A DNA stretch of 53,010 nucleotides from Gammaproteobacteria bacterium (GCA_029865385.1 JAOUGX010000017.1:1-53010), one strand, 5' to 3'; counted from the stretch's first letter, positions 34,375 through 43,613 are shown. Numbers and translations: made by a program. Notes: generated by a model not told the origin, from the letters alone.

Positions 34375-36288
34375 TCAATCCAGATCGCCGACGGCACGAA
34401 ATGCTTCGACGATCGCGGACTCGGTCATCGCATTCGATGCAGCATCGGTTCCTGCGATGCTGATGTTGCCGAATCGGCGGCTGCCAATTTCCCAGTGGCG
34501 CTTGTCCTTGGGCCAGCGGCTCGGCTCGAACGCAACCTGGTCGCTTTGCGGGTCGTAGCTGTAAGCGTAGCCGTGCGGCCAGCGATTGACCGTAATCGCT
34601 GCAATATCGCGCGCCGAATCGAATCCACCTGGCCCGAGCAGCCTGTTCAGCTGGTCCCGGATATTGCGCTCAAAAACCTCGAACGAGGTCGTCAGCAGAT
34701 CCCGCTTGCCGGCCGCGAATTGTTCGCGCGCACTCGGGTTGCCCGGCTCGCCCGGCACCCTGGTCAGGTGCAGCACGATGGGCTCGTCGGGCGACTTCGG
34801 ACACTGGTACGCGCCGATGCTGACCGGGTAGTCGAGTGCAATACTGTGATGATACCCGGCCGGGCAGTAAACCCAGTTTATCCCGAGCCTGGCGAAACTC
34901 TGCCAGTTGCGTACCAGCACGTTGCTGTAAACCAGCGGCGCGCGAATGCAATTCGCCAACGCAGACTTCTGCGCTTCGGGCATTTCCGCACAAAGCCTCG
35001 GAATCAACGCGTTGTAGCAGGCCATGACAACTTTGTCGCCGCGAACTTTGTGGCCTTTGCCGTCGCGCACATAGGTAACGTCCACCGGCTCCGAAAATCT
35101 GTCGTTTACGTGCCTTGCGCGAACGACAGTGCTGTTGAGACGAAGCCGGACGGGAGACTCCGGATCGTCCAGCCGACTGTAGTCGAAACGGGCTGTAACA
35201 ATATCCTCCATGTCGCGGCCCGGAGCTGCCGCCGGAATCATATTGCGAACAAGCAGCCTGGCAACGGTCGCGTTGCCGTCGGGAAAATGAAAAATGTTCG
35301 GTTCTTCCTGATCGCCTTCGCGATCATAAGACTCGACGCCGAGATCGAGATCACCAAAACCCGGATAGCCGCCACTCCAGGCATCGAACGCCGGATACGC
35401 ATCGATGTTCACTGCCCATACGTTTCGTGCAACGGCCAGCATGACCTTGAGCGCTTCGTCGCCGATCGCAGCATGGTTTCGCAGGTACGCCTGGTAGCTG
35501 ATTTTCTCGAGCACTGCACTTCGCTGGTTCGCCGGAATGTCCTGCAGGTAATTGCGCTCGTCTTTGTACAGGCGATTGAGATCGGCCCGGGCCTTTTCGG
35601 AAAGCGGCGAGTCGGCGAGGGTTGCCGGATCGGCAAGGTCACCGACCGCCAGGAAATCGGATCCGAAGGTTTCCTTGTCAAGAAAAAGCCCTTCGGACAA
35701 GCCAAGCGACGAATAGAGATCGCGGTCGAAATACCTGTAAAAGCGCTCCGTTTCGATGCCGAGATCCCGTAACAGTTGCTTTGCGACGGCGGGATAACCG
35801 GCGGGCGCTTCGATCAGCATCGTGCCACCGTAGCCGATGATATGCCGCTCGCCAATACGAAACTCGTTGCGCTTGGCGTGGCCGCCGAAGTCGTCGTGGT
35901 TGTCGAGTATCAGGATCCGCGCGTCGGGCCCGTGCGCTTCGCGATAATAGTAGGCGGCCGCGAGCCCGCTGATGCCGCCGCCGACGACCACGAGATCGTA
36001 ACGTTCTCCGGTATCGTCCCCATCGAACGTCTGCCCGTCCCGGACCAGATGCGCCGTCTCGAAAGAACCGGCATGGGCTCCACGCATACCTGTCAGTTCA
36101 GGTGGATAGTAGCCCGGCACATCCTGCGAGCCGGCGCCGGCAGCAGCATCCATCCACGGCAACCAGGATGCGCCGACGGCAACAGCCGCGCCATTCAGGA
36201 AATCACGCCGCGAGATCTCGGTATCCATACCCAGTTGCCGGTCGGTAGCCGAAAAGTGTCCGTGGTTGCGCCGGTTTTTCCTGTTCAT
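34375..36288 (-). CDS. Tat-exported FAD-dependent amine-oxidase-like protein
   Basis: A 637-residue flavoprotein. A twin-arginine signal (I-S-R-R-D-F-L-N-G-A-A) sits ~20 residues from the N-terminus, followed by the FAD-binding R-Y-D-L-V-V-V-G-G-G-I-S-G-L-A-A-A. The C-terminal block G-N-I-S-I-A-G-T-D contributes to the flavin site. The overall layout resembles bacterial spermidine-dehydrogenase-like NAD(P)-binding proteins, which act in the periplasm after Tat export. I chose ATG 36288 over 36324, as the upstream codons are not signal-like. It is divergent from the ferric-reductase-like membrane gene (50-base gap), so the two may form a redox pair; electron acceptor not evident. Confidence 0.83.
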   Translation of the reverse strand: MNRKNRRNHGHFSATDRQLGMDTEISRRDFLNGAAVAVGASWLPWMDAAAGAGSQDVPGYYPPELTGMRGAHAGSFETAHLVRDGQTFDGDDTGERYDLVVVGGGISGLAAAYYYREAHGPDARILILDNHDDFGGHAKRNEFRIGERHIIGYGGTMLIEAPAGYPAVAKQLLRDLGIETERFYRYFDRDLYSSLGLSEGLFLDKETFGSDFLAVGDLADPATLADSPLSEKARADLNRLYKDERNYLQDIPANQRSAVLEKISYQAYLRNHAAIGDEALKVMLAVARNVWAVNIDAYPAFDAWSGGYPGFGDLDLGVESYDREGDQEEPNIFHFPDGNATVARLLVRNMIPAAAPGRDMEDIVTARFDYSRLDDPESPVRLRLNSTVVRARHVNDRFSEPVDVTYVRDGKGHKVRGDKVVMACYNALIPRLCAEMPEAQKSALANCIRAPLVYSNVLVRNWQSFARLGINWVYCPAGYHHSIALDYPVSIGAYQCPKSPDEPIVLHLTRVPGEPGNPSAREQFAAGKRDLLTTSFEVFERNIRDQLNRLLGPGGFDSARDIAAITVNRWPHGYAYSYDPQSDQVAFEPSRWPKDKRHWEIGSRRFGNISIAGTDAASNAMTESAIVEAFRAVGDLD

Positions 36289-36338
36289 GTATTGTCCAAT
36301 GGTCCTGTGGCAAGCCGCCACCACTTATAAGAAGTTAA

Positions 36339-37214
36339 TTGAGCGACACACTCAATAGCAAATCCGTCAATGGCTGGAACCTTTTCTGGCTGATCACCGC
36401 GCCTGTTTCCGTTGCCATGATTATCGCCACGGCAGCCACCGATCTGACGAGCGGCGAAGGCGTGTCTTCGCTGATTCAGCTTTCGGTGCGCTGCGCGGTT
36501 CCGTTGCTGTACGTCACGTTTGCGGCATCTTCCGTACAGGCATTGTTTCCGGGAAACGCCGGCCGCTGGTTGCTGCGTAATCGAAAGTACATCGGCCTCT
36601 GTTTCGCCGCGGCGATGGCCTGGCAGGGATTCTTCATCCTGTGGCTGGTGACGATCCACAGTGAATACTACATGCAGCAGGTGTACGTGCTTCGCGATGC
36701 CATCGAGGGCGTTGTCGGCTACCTGTTCCTGACTGCAATGACGATTACCTCGTTCCGGCCGGCCCGGCAGAGAATGAAGCAGAAAACGTGGCGGCTGTTG
36801 CACCTGAGCGGCATTTATTTTCTCTGGGCCTATGCATTCAGCGTTTACTGGTGGGCGCTTTTTTATTATTCCAACCCGGTGCCGCTCGATTACGTTTATT
36901 ACTGGGCTGGCTTCCTGGCCTGGGTCCTTCGCGCTGCCGCATGGAACAGGAAGCGGCGAAGAATCGCGGCGACGAGCGTGCCGCAATCGGGCATGCAGCC
37001 GGCATTGAACGTCCTGGGCATCACTGTTGTTGCATTGGGTTTCGTTGCCGCCAGCACAGGATCGCTGTGGTACGGCACAGCGGAAAAATGGCTGAGCGGA
37101 TATGCTTTTACGCACATTCCGGAAACATACTTGCCGTACTGGCCGTTCGAGCCATGGTTGCCGCTTGCGATCATCGCGCTCGGAATGTTGCTTGCCACCA
37201 AAGTTCGCGCGTAG
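36339..37214 (+). CDS. Ferric-reductase-like/YedZ-type membrane protein
   Basis: A 291-residue inner membrane protein with about eight hydrophobic helices. Helix 1 is near residues 15-35 and others lie near 85-105, 125-145, 155-180, 185-200, 230-250 and 265-285. Candidate haem-ligand His residues lie in W-L-V-T-I-H and R-L-L-H-L-S-G, the arrangement of ferric reductase-like/YedZ haem proteins. It starts with TTG after AAGAAG, which is weak. It reads away from the Tat flavoprotein, so it could pass electrons between the quinone pool and that enzyme (inference). Confidence 0.72.
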   Translation: MSDTLNSKSVNGWNLFWLITAPVSVAMIIATAATDLTSGEGVSSLIQLSVRCAVPLLYVTFAASSVQALFPGNAGRWLLRNRKYIGLCFAAAMAWQGFFILWLVTIHSEYYMQQVYVLRDAIEGVVGYLFLTAMTITSFRPARQRMKQKTWRLLHLSGIYFLWAYAFSVYWWALFYYSNPVPLDYVYYWAGFLAWVLRAAAWNRKRRRIAATSVPQSGMQPALNVLGITVVALGFVAASTGSLWYGTAEKWLSGYAFTHIPETYLPYWPFEPWLPLAIIALGMLLATKVRA

Positions 37215-37311
37215 AAGCGCCGCTTGCCGGGCTTTTATTTCGACCTTTTGGTCTGTTCAAAGGCTATCATCCGGTCTCGCCTGATAAAAACAAAAACCCA
37301 GGGATGGAATA

Positions 37312-39039
37312 ATGTCCGCTTCGTTCACACTCGCCGACAGTCCACGAGCCCGCTTCGCCATCGGCTCGATCATGTACTTCGCTCAGGGGATTCCCCAGGG
37401 CCTGCTGGCAATTGCCATTCCCGCCTGGCTGGCGAGCCAGGGTGTCAGTCCAGCGGACATTGGTTCGTATCTCGCCGTCATCGTGTTGCCCTGGGCTTTC
37501 AAACTGGTCACCGGCCCGTTGATGGACCGTTACGAATTTTTGCCGATGGGCCGGCGAAGGCCGTGGGTGATAGGTGCACAGCTGGGCCTGTCACTTTCCT
37601 TGCTCGCCCTTATGCTTGTGGAACGCCCTGCCGAACAGATTGGGCTGATGATGATGATCGGCGTACTGATAAACAGTTTCGCGGCAACGCAAGACGTTGC
37701 CGTCGATGGCATGTCGATCGATCTGACGCCGGTAAGGGAGCAGGGTCGCCTCAATGCCTTCATGAGCTTTGGCAAAGCGATTGGCTGGAGCGTGACTGCT
37801 GCACTTTCGGGTGTGCTGCTCGTTACCTGGGGATTGAAAGCTACGGCGATGCTGGCAGCGACCATCGCCGGCATCGTATTACTGGCAATAGTGTTTGTCC
37901 GGGAACGCGAGGGCGAACGCGCTTTGCCCTGGACCGGAGGGCAGGCAGCAACGGCTCACCAGCCCGGTAAGTCTTTCAAAGTCGTGTTCGCTGGCCTCAA
38001 CAAAGTGCTGTGGGCACGCGCAAGCGTTATCGTCCTGATCGTCATGTTCTTCGATGGCCTGGTGTACGGCTTCGGCCAGGCGTTGATGCCGATCGCGGCG
38101 ATAAAACTGTTCGGCTACACCACGCCGCAATGGTCACAGCTGGTTGCTGTGATGGGCTTGATCGGCGCAGTTATCGCGCTGGCGCTTGGGCCGCTGATCG
38201 ATCGCTTCGGCGCAAAACGTTTGCTGATAGTTACGATCTCACTGCTTGGCTTGCACGCATTCCTGCTCGCCCAGACGCAGCACCTTTGGGAGAACACGAC
38301 TTACGTACGAGTGATGCTGTCGATCTGGATAATGATGGTACCGGTCGTGATGGTGTCGGTCATCGCGCTGGCAATGGCCATCTGTTCCAGCAGCATTTCA
38401 GCTACGCAGTTCGCGATCTATATGTCGGTTGCCAATCTCGGGCATTCGGTCGGCTCCAAGGTCTATGGCACGGTCGCCGAGCAGTCTACCTATGTGGAGA
38501 CCTACACCTTGCTGGGCTTGTTCGTCTTGACTATGATTCTGGTGCTTTTCTTCCATCGTCACGACAACGATGAAACCATCCCGCAAGGAGCTCGGGAAAA
38601 ACCGGCCCCTCGATACACTGTCGCCCTGGGCGGCGGCGACGCGGGGCTATACTGGTCAGGTGCCATGCGCTGTCCAAAATGCAGATCGGATATGGAGCAG
38701 GTCGTACACGACGGCATAGAGATCGATCGCTGTACGAACTGCAACGGCATCTGGTTCGATGTCGGCGAGGCCGAGCAGCTCAGAAACAAGCAGGCCGCTG
38801 CGGCTATCGATACCGGAGACTCCAAAAGAGGCCAGCGTGGCAATAATATTGATCGTTATCGTTGCCCGAGATGCAGCGGCGCAATGGTAAGAATGGTCGA
38901 TCCCGGGCAACGGCACATCTGGTACGAGACCTGCGGTTCATGTCACGGGTCATTTTTCGATGCCGGAGAGTTCAAGGACCTCTCTGAACTATCCCTCTCC
39001 GACTGGTTCAAAGGTCTGGTGACATCGGAACGCACATGA
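37312..39039 (+). CDS. AmpG-like MFS permease fused to a TFIIB-type zinc-ribbon protein
   Basis: Residues 1-~425 form a 12-helix MFS permease with AmpG-like elements (I-M-Y-F-A-Q-G-I-P-Q-G-L, D-V-A-V-D-G-M-S-I-D). AmpG carries muropeptides into the cell, and this is only a distant relative. Residues 452-575 are a soluble zf-TFIIB tandem: M-R-C-P-K-C...C-T-N-C-N-G-I-W-F-D-V-G-E and Y-R-C-P-R-C...C-G-S-C-H-G-S-F-F-D-A-G-E. zf-TFIIB proteins normally stand alone and begin exactly at such a Met. The in-frame ATG at 38665 and a Gly-rich linker suggest a recent fusion with possible separate re-initiation. No frameshift is visible. Confidence 0.82.
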   Translation: MSASFTLADSPRARFAIGSIMYFAQGIPQGLLAIAIPAWLASQGVSPADIGSYLAVIVLPWAFKLVTGPLMDRYEFLPMGRRRPWVIGAQLGLSLSLLALMLVERPAEQIGLMMMIGVLINSFAATQDVAVDGMSIDLTPVREQGRLNAFMSFGKAIGWSVTAALSGVLLVTWGLKATAMLAATIAGIVLLAIVFVREREGERALPWTGGQAATAHQPGKSFKVVFAGLNKVLWARASVIVLIVMFFDGLVYGFGQALMPIAAIKLFGYTTPQWSQLVAVMGLIGAVIALALGPLIDRFGAKRLLIVTISLLGLHAFLLAQTQHLWENTTYVRVMLSIWIMMVPVVMVSVIALAMAICSSSISATQFAIYMSVANLGHSVGSKVYGTVAEQSTYVETYTLLGLFVLTMILVLFFHRHDNDETIPQGAREKPAPRYTVALGGGDAGLYWSGAMRCPKCRSDMEQVVHDGIEIDRCTNCNGIWFDVGEAEQLRNKQAAAAIDTGDSKRGQRGNNIDRYRCPRCSGAMVRMVDPGQRHIWYETCGSCHGSFFDAGEFKDLSELSLSDWFKGLVTSERT

Positions 39040-39093
39040 ATTTGTGCCAACACATGACCCAGGGTACGCAATAGAGCGTTTGGAGTCCGCCCT

Positions 39094-40566
39094 ATGAGAT
39101 GCGCCGCCGGAACGTTGCTTCAGGTCGCCGTTGTATTGTTGCCGGCCACGATAGCCGGATGCGGCGCAAATGTCGCGCCGCCTACCGAGTTCTGCCTGCG
39201 CGGCAAATTAGACCTGGGTGCCCGCCTGCAGGGAATGCAGCCACGGGGCAGCGAATTTTCCGACACCAGCTGGTGTGTCGTTACCGACGACAACGGTCAG
39301 CGTGTACGCTTCATAGCGCGCGGCAAGTCGAATCCGGATATGGACGGTGACTTTGTCGTCGACTACCTGCCGCCCGATACCGTGCGGATAATTGACGACG
39401 CCGGGCCCGATCTCGAAATTCATCCGGCTTCGATTTCCGACGAGGCACGGCGCTACCGATGGCTGGATCCGGTGCGACTGGTCCAGGATCTGCAAGCAAA
39501 TTCCGACTGGGTGACTGCCGAAAAACCGGACGGCTGGAAGGTCGTCACGATTCCCGGTTCGCCCGCCGAGGTCAGTCTGCGCATTGTCGACGGCGATCTT
39601 TTCAGCTTGCTGACAACAACCGACCTGCCGCTGCGAGGCAGGGTGCCGGTTGCATGGACATGGACCAGAAGCGCCGACGGCGATGTCAGCGCGACACTCG
39701 AAGTGGACGGCGACATATTGCTGCGCGCTCAGGCGGGGTGGCGACTGCTTGCGGAAAGCGAAGCAAGCCTGCTTTGGCAGCCCAAGGAAATCCCCGCGCC
39801 GATACAGATTCCCGGCCATGCCTGGCCTGCAAGGGTTGCCATGCAGCTCGAATCGCTTGCGGATGGTGTGTTCGTGGTCAACTCGGTGCGCACCGGTTTC
39901 AGTCACCTCGTAATAGATACGGTCGAGGGCCTGGTCATTGCGGACGCACCGGCTGGTTGGGTGGAATTTCCGCAGGTGCCGCCAGCGGATCTTGTTCCGG
40001 GACTCGGCGTGAGCGGATTATCCGAGCAATTCGTCGATTTCCTCGCGCGTGAATTACCCGGCCGTCCGATTCGTGCAGTCGCATTGACTCATGCACATGA
40101 CGATCACGCCGGTGGCGCACGGGCTTTCGCCGCCGCCGGTGCGACAATCTACGCGCCGGCCGAAGTCAGTGACTTCCTGCAGGAAGCGCTGAATCGCGGG
40201 GAGATGCCCGCAGATCGATTCACGTCGCGGGACCACGACCTTGCGGTCGTCGGCATCAGGGACCGTGTAATGCTGCCGGACGCAACAAACAGCGTCGCGT
40301 TCGTTTCGCTTGGCGCCAGTCCTCATGTCTCCGCTTCACTCGGCGTGCACGCCGTCGATGCCGGCCTGTTCTATCAATCGGACCTGCACGTCCCGAACTC
40401 CGATGCGGAAACGCCGCGCACAGAGCGCGCGGCAACCGAATGCTGGTTTGCGCGATGGGCCGTCGATAATCTTCCGGATGAAACCATCGTCATTAATTCG
40501 CACAGCGACGTCAAAACGCCCGTATCGCGCCTGGCCAAATACCTGCAAAGCGAGCCGTGTCAGTAG
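39094..40566 (+). CDS. Metallo-beta-lactamase-fold lipoprotein
   Basis: A 490-residue protein with an N-terminal signal ending A-T-I-A-G-C (probable lipid-modified Cys). A ~220-residue N-terminal region of unknown fold is followed by an MBL-fold domain with the zinc motif T-H-A-H-D-D-H-A-G-G (first His about residue 333). A late S-D-L-H and N-S-H-S-D supply the remaining metal ligands. MBL enzymes hydrolyse esters, amides or thiols with zinc. It should face the periplasm. It is followed by soxC after 79 bases and might belong to the same transcript, but no direct tie to sulfur oxidation can be shown. Confidence 0.82.
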   Translation: MRCAAGTLLQVAVVLLPATIAGCGANVAPPTEFCLRGKLDLGARLQGMQPRGSEFSDTSWCVVTDDNGQRVRFIARGKSNPDMDGDFVVDYLPPDTVRIIDDAGPDLEIHPASISDEARRYRWLDPVRLVQDLQANSDWVTAEKPDGWKVVTIPGSPAEVSLRIVDGDLFSLLTTTDLPLRGRVPVAWTWTRSADGDVSATLEVDGDILLRAQAGWRLLAESEASLLWQPKEIPAPIQIPGHAWPARVAMQLESLADGVFVVNSVRTGFSHLVIDTVEGLVIADAPAGWVEFPQVPPADLVPGLGVSGLSEQFVDFLARELPGRPIRAVALTHAHDDHAGGARAFAAAGATIYAPAEVSDFLQEALNRGEMPADRFTSRDHDLAVVGIRDRVMLPDATNSVAFVSLGASPHVSASLGVHAVDAGLFYQSDLHVPNSDAETPRTERAATECWFARWAVDNLPDETIVINSHSDVKTPVSRLAKYLQSEPCQ

Positions 40567-40645
40567 GCGCAAATCCTGGCTGGCAGATTGCGGCGTCCTT
40601 GCGGTGGTATTGTTCATCCCACAATAACGATCGGGGGAGGCGCCA

Positions 40646-41899
40646 ATGACTGACATCGGTGACCTGCCGGTAGCAGGCAATGGTCTTTTGAATCGACGCC
40701 TGTTTCTGCAGGCGGGCGCTGCAGGTGCTGCAACAATCATGACGGCACAGGCTTCGGCGCAGGACCAGCCGGACTCGATGCGGATACCGGGCGCGGGCAT
40801 GAGCGAGAGCGGCGCGCCGTCCCGCTACGAATCGGAATTGTATCGGCGTGCAATTGCATCACAGCCTGGTACGACCGGTGCCGGAGTGTCTCGAACTCCC
40901 CTAGAACATCTCGACGGCATCATCACGCCGAGCCGCCTGCATTTCGAAAGACATCACAGTGGCATACCGGACATCGATCCCGGCCGTCACAGGTTGATCA
41001 TCCACGGATTGGTCAAACGCCCGCTTTCGTTCAGCATGGATGCGCTGGCGCGTTACCCGAGCGTTTCGCGCATCCAGTTCCTGGAATGCTCGGGCAACAG
41101 CGGCGCACTGCTCTCGGCAGAACCCGTACAGAGCGGCTGCGGCGAATTGCACGGGCTGGTCTCCGCCAGCGAATGGGGCGGTGTTCCGCTGTCTGCACTG
41201 CTGGCGGAAACCGGCGTAACAGCAAATGCCAGGTGGATTGTTGCGTCGGGTGCGGATGCGGCCAAAATGAGTCGCAGCGTGCCACTGGACAAGATCATGG
41301 ACGATGCAATCGTTGCGCTTTACCAGAACGGCGAACCACTGCGGCCCGCCAATGGTTATCCGATGCGGCTGTTCCTTCCCGGCTGGGAAGGCAACATGAG
41401 CGTGAAGTGGTTGCACACGATCAAGGTCGTTGACCAGCCGGCAATGACAAAAGACGAAACCTCAAAGTACTCCGATTTGCAGGACGACGGTGACCTGCAA
41501 CTCTTTACATTTCCGATGGCTGTGAAGTCGGTGATTACGAGCCCTTCGCCGGGACTGAATCTCGGGAGCACCGGTATATACCAGGTCTCCGGCATTGCTT
41601 GGAGCGGCGCCGGCAGGATTCGCCGCGTGGAGGTTTCTGCGGACGGCGGCGAGAGCTGGGCTGACGCCGCGCTGGATGAACTCGTTCTGCCGCACTGCCT
41701 GACGCGCTTCCGTTCGGCGTGGGCGTGGAACGGCGGTCCCGCCGTTATCTTAAGCCGGGCAACTGATGAGGCTGGCAATGTGCAGCCGACACGCGCCGCT
41801 GTACTTGAAGGTCGTGCCGTAGGCACTTTCTATCACTACAACGGAATACAGGCGTGGCAGGTCAATCGCGACGGGAGCGTAAACAATGTCTATGTATAG
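40646..41899 (+). CDS. soxC: Sulfite dehydrogenase-like molybdopterin subunit SoxC
   Basis: A 417-residue Moco oxidoreductase of the sulfite oxidase family. It begins with a signal-anchor-like segment (N-R-R-L-F-L-Q-A-G-A-A-G-A, a possible Tat motif), then S-R-T-P-L-E-H-L-D-G-I-I-T-P-S-R-L-H-F-E-R-H-H. The Mo-ligating Cys148 lies in Q-F-L-E-C-S-G-N-S, and the dimerisation domain follows (P-G-L-N-L-G). SoxC with SoxD forms the sulfur dehydrogenase of thiosulfate oxidation (established knowledge). GGGGGAGG precedes the start. It overlaps the next cytochrome gene by 14 bases, the classic soxC-soxD arrangement. The other sox genes are not within this window. Confidence 0.93.
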   Translation: MTDIGDLPVAGNGLLNRRLFLQAGAAGAATIMTAQASAQDQPDSMRIPGAGMSESGAPSRYESELYRRAIASQPGTTGAGVSRTPLEHLDGIITPSRLHFERHHSGIPDIDPGRHRLIIHGLVKRPLSFSMDALARYPSVSRIQFLECSGNSGALLSAEPVQSGCGELHGLVSASEWGGVPLSALLAETGVTANARWIVASGADAAKMSRSVPLDKIMDDAIVALYQNGEPLRPANGYPMRLFLPGWEGNMSVKWLHTIKVVDQPAMTKDETSKYSDLQDDGDLQLFTFPMAVKSVITSPSPGLNLGSTGIYQVSGIAWSGAGRIRRVEVSADGGESWADAALDELVLPHCLTRFRSAWAWNGGPAVILSRATDEAGNVQPTRAAVLEGRAVGTFYHYNGIQAWQVNRDGSVNNVYV

Positions 41900-42407
41900 G
41901 AAGCTGCTTGTCGCCGTGACGATAGTCGCCGGCAACGTTTTCGCCGGCGATTCCCCGAATCTCGGCGAAGCGGTAACAGCAGCGGAGATTGCTGTTGCCG
42001 ATTACACGGTGTTGCCGAACGGCGATGGCTTGCCGACCGGTTCCGGCAATGCCAAAAATGGCGCGGCGGTATATGCGAAACATTGCCTCGCCTGTCACGG
42101 CGACGAAGGCAGGGACGGCCTGAATGACAGGCTGGCCGGCGGCCATGGCACATTGCTCACCGACAATCCCGTTCGCACCGTCGGCAGCTACTGGCCATAC
42201 GCAACAACGCTGTTTGACTACGTGCGGCGCGCGATGCCTTATACGACGCCCGGCAGCCTGACAAACGACGAAATCTACGCTGTCGCTGCCTACATTCTCT
42301 TTCTGAACGGCTTGGTCGCGGAAGACACAAATATCAATTCAGAAACTCTGCCAAGCATAAAAATGCCGAACAGCGACAAAATCGTCTGGCAATACCGGCC
42401 CGAGTGA
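41886..42407 (+). CDS. soxD: SoxD-like c-type cytochrome
   Basis: The 173-residue protein has a signal peptide (M-S-M-Y-R-K-L-L-V-A-V-T..., cut near residue 20). One haem c site, C67-L-A-C-H, follows Y-A-K-H. Distal ligand candidates lie around V-R-R-A-M-P-Y-T-T-P, where a Met serves as the sixth ligand in this class. This is the haem domain that accepts electrons from SoxC; full-length SoxD proteins are often longer with two haems, so this is a short form. The Y-T-T-P-G-S-L-T-N-D-E-I-Y-A block is typical. The overlapped start within soxC gives a fixed ratio of the two subunits. Confidence 0.9.
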   Translation: MSMYRKLLVAVTIVAGNVFAGDSPNLGEAVTAAEIAVADYTVLPNGDGLPTGSGNAKNGAAVYAKHCLACHGDEGRDGLNDRLAGGHGTLLTDNPVRTVGSYWPYATTLFDYVRRAMPYTTPGSLTNDEIYAVAAYILFLNGLVAEDTNINSETLPSIKMPNSDKIVWQYRPE

Positions 42408-42408
42408 T

Positions 42409-42434
42409 CAGGGACAGCGGAATTCGCTGCCCTG
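42409..42434. terminator. Hairpin between convergent genes
   Basis: A near-perfect inverted repeat, CAGGGACAGCG and CGCTGCCCTG (one bulged base) around GAATT. It lies directly after the soxD-like stop and before the end of the convergent gene at 42453. It could serve as a bidirectional terminator, though no T-run follows. The GGGACAG arm also recalls the REP-like element at 6681. Confidence 0.5.
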
Positions 42435-42452
42435 CATCTGTAACTTGAAATC

Positions 42453-43613
42453 CTAGTTGCCGAATCCGATGCATGCCGCCTGCGCGATTCCGGGCACGGT
42501 TTGCATGTATTCCTCTTTTGTGGGCAAACCCGCGTTGCACCGCATACCGACCCTCAGCGATACAATTTCAATGCCGCCTCCCGAGGCCATTTTTTCGAAC
42601 ATTTCCAGTTGCGGGCCCATTTGCGCCATGATCATGTTGCGCTGAGCTTCCGTCAGGCCGGACATCTGCGTTTGGAACTCCGCCAGTTGCTGCTGCGCCT
42701 CTGCCATTTGTGCCTGTTCTTCGGCATTCATCACGCCGGAGATTCGCATGACGCTGCGCATCGGCTCGTACAGCGATCCGCAGCCGGGCCTGGTTTCGTA
42801 AGCCATGTCCTCACGTTCGATGCGCATTGCACGTGATTCGCCTCCATCGGTGGCAATGCCGTCCATCTGCATCTTCAATGGCACGTACTTTTCCGAATCT
42901 ATCCACAGGTGCAGCGTATCTAATGTGAACTCCTGGTTGTTCGCCGTTTGCACCTGGTCCAGATCCTCTGCGACGAGATAGATTGCCGGCCGGTTTCTTA
43001 GGGTGTCGTGGCCTGCGATTCTCGTGCGCTCCGCAATGGAGGCCAATCGATCCTGTTTGGCTTCCTGCTCTGCCTGCTCCGCGAGCCTGGCATTTTCTCT
43101 TTTACCTGCCGCGGCGCCTTCGAGCATCATCGCGTAATTTTCCATCATGTCGCCCGGCATCGGCGACAGCCAGGGTTTGTCCGCAGGCGGATTCGACAGC
43201 ATGGTACTCAATGTGCCTGGGACACCGATGGTCTGCATCTCGTTTCGCACGGCCTGGTCCATCCTCGGCCCCTGCTGGCGCAATACGTCGGCGGCATGTT
43301 CGAGGTCTTCAGGCGAAGCCTGCGAGAATGGAGAATCCGGCGAATCTCTTTCCATGACTTCGCTGATCGGAACCATACGCATGTACTCAATGGTGCCGCC
43401 ACCATCCGCGGATTCTGTCGATTCCTTTTCAAAATGCTCCAGCGTGCACATGCCCATGGAGGTTTTCATCACGCTGAAATTTTCAATGCCGCTAAGGCTG
43501 GCGCGCTTGCGGCTCTCCATTTCCTGAAATATCTCTGCCGGCGTTTCGGCGGCTGAGCCAACCGACGTGAAGAAAACGCTGCAGGACAAGATGACCCGGG
43601 TAAGTATTCGCAT
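42453..43613 (-). CDS. Secreted Met/Gln-rich protein of unknown function
   Basis: A 386-residue exported protein I cannot assign. The signal peptide (M-R-I-L-T-R-V-I-L-S-C-S-V-F-F-T...) ends near S-A-A, residue ~22. Mid-protein helical segments rich in Ala, Gln, Glu and Met (A-E-Q-A-E-Q-E-A-K, A-E-A-Q-Q-Q-L-A-E-F-Q-T-Q-M) suggest coiled coil. Between them is a beta-rich stretch with L-H-L-W-I-D, resembling outer-membrane lipoprotein-sorting (LolA-like) regions. Four Cys residues may form disulfides. I preferred ATG 43613 because AACGGAGG lies nine bases upstream; 43649 would add a polar tail in front of the signal. It converges on soxD. Confidence 0.75.
   Translation of the reverse strand: MRILTRVILSCSVFFTSVGSAAETPAEIFQEMESRKRASLSGIENFSVMKTSMGMCTLEHFEKESTESADGGGTIEYMRMVPISEVMERDSPDSPFSQASPEDLEHAADVLRQQGPRMDQAVRNEMQTIGVPGTLSTMLSNPPADKPWLSPMPGDMMENYAMMLEGAAAGKRENARLAEQAEQEAKQDRLASIAERTRIAGHDTLRNRPAIYLVAEDLDQVQTANNQEFTLDTLHLWIDSEKYVPLKMQMDGIATDGGESRAMRIEREDMAYETRPGCGSLYEPMRSVMRISGVMNAEEQAQMAEAQQQLAEFQTQMSGLTEAQRNMIMAQMGPQLEMFEKMASGGGIEIVSLRVGMRCNAGLPTKEEYMQTVPGIAQAACIGFGN

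Noticed and set aside
34177-35772. Plus-strand frame of 531 codons
   Set aside because: It is antisense to the Tat flavoprotein, which has strong motifs and a signal. The plus frame has no recognisable domain.
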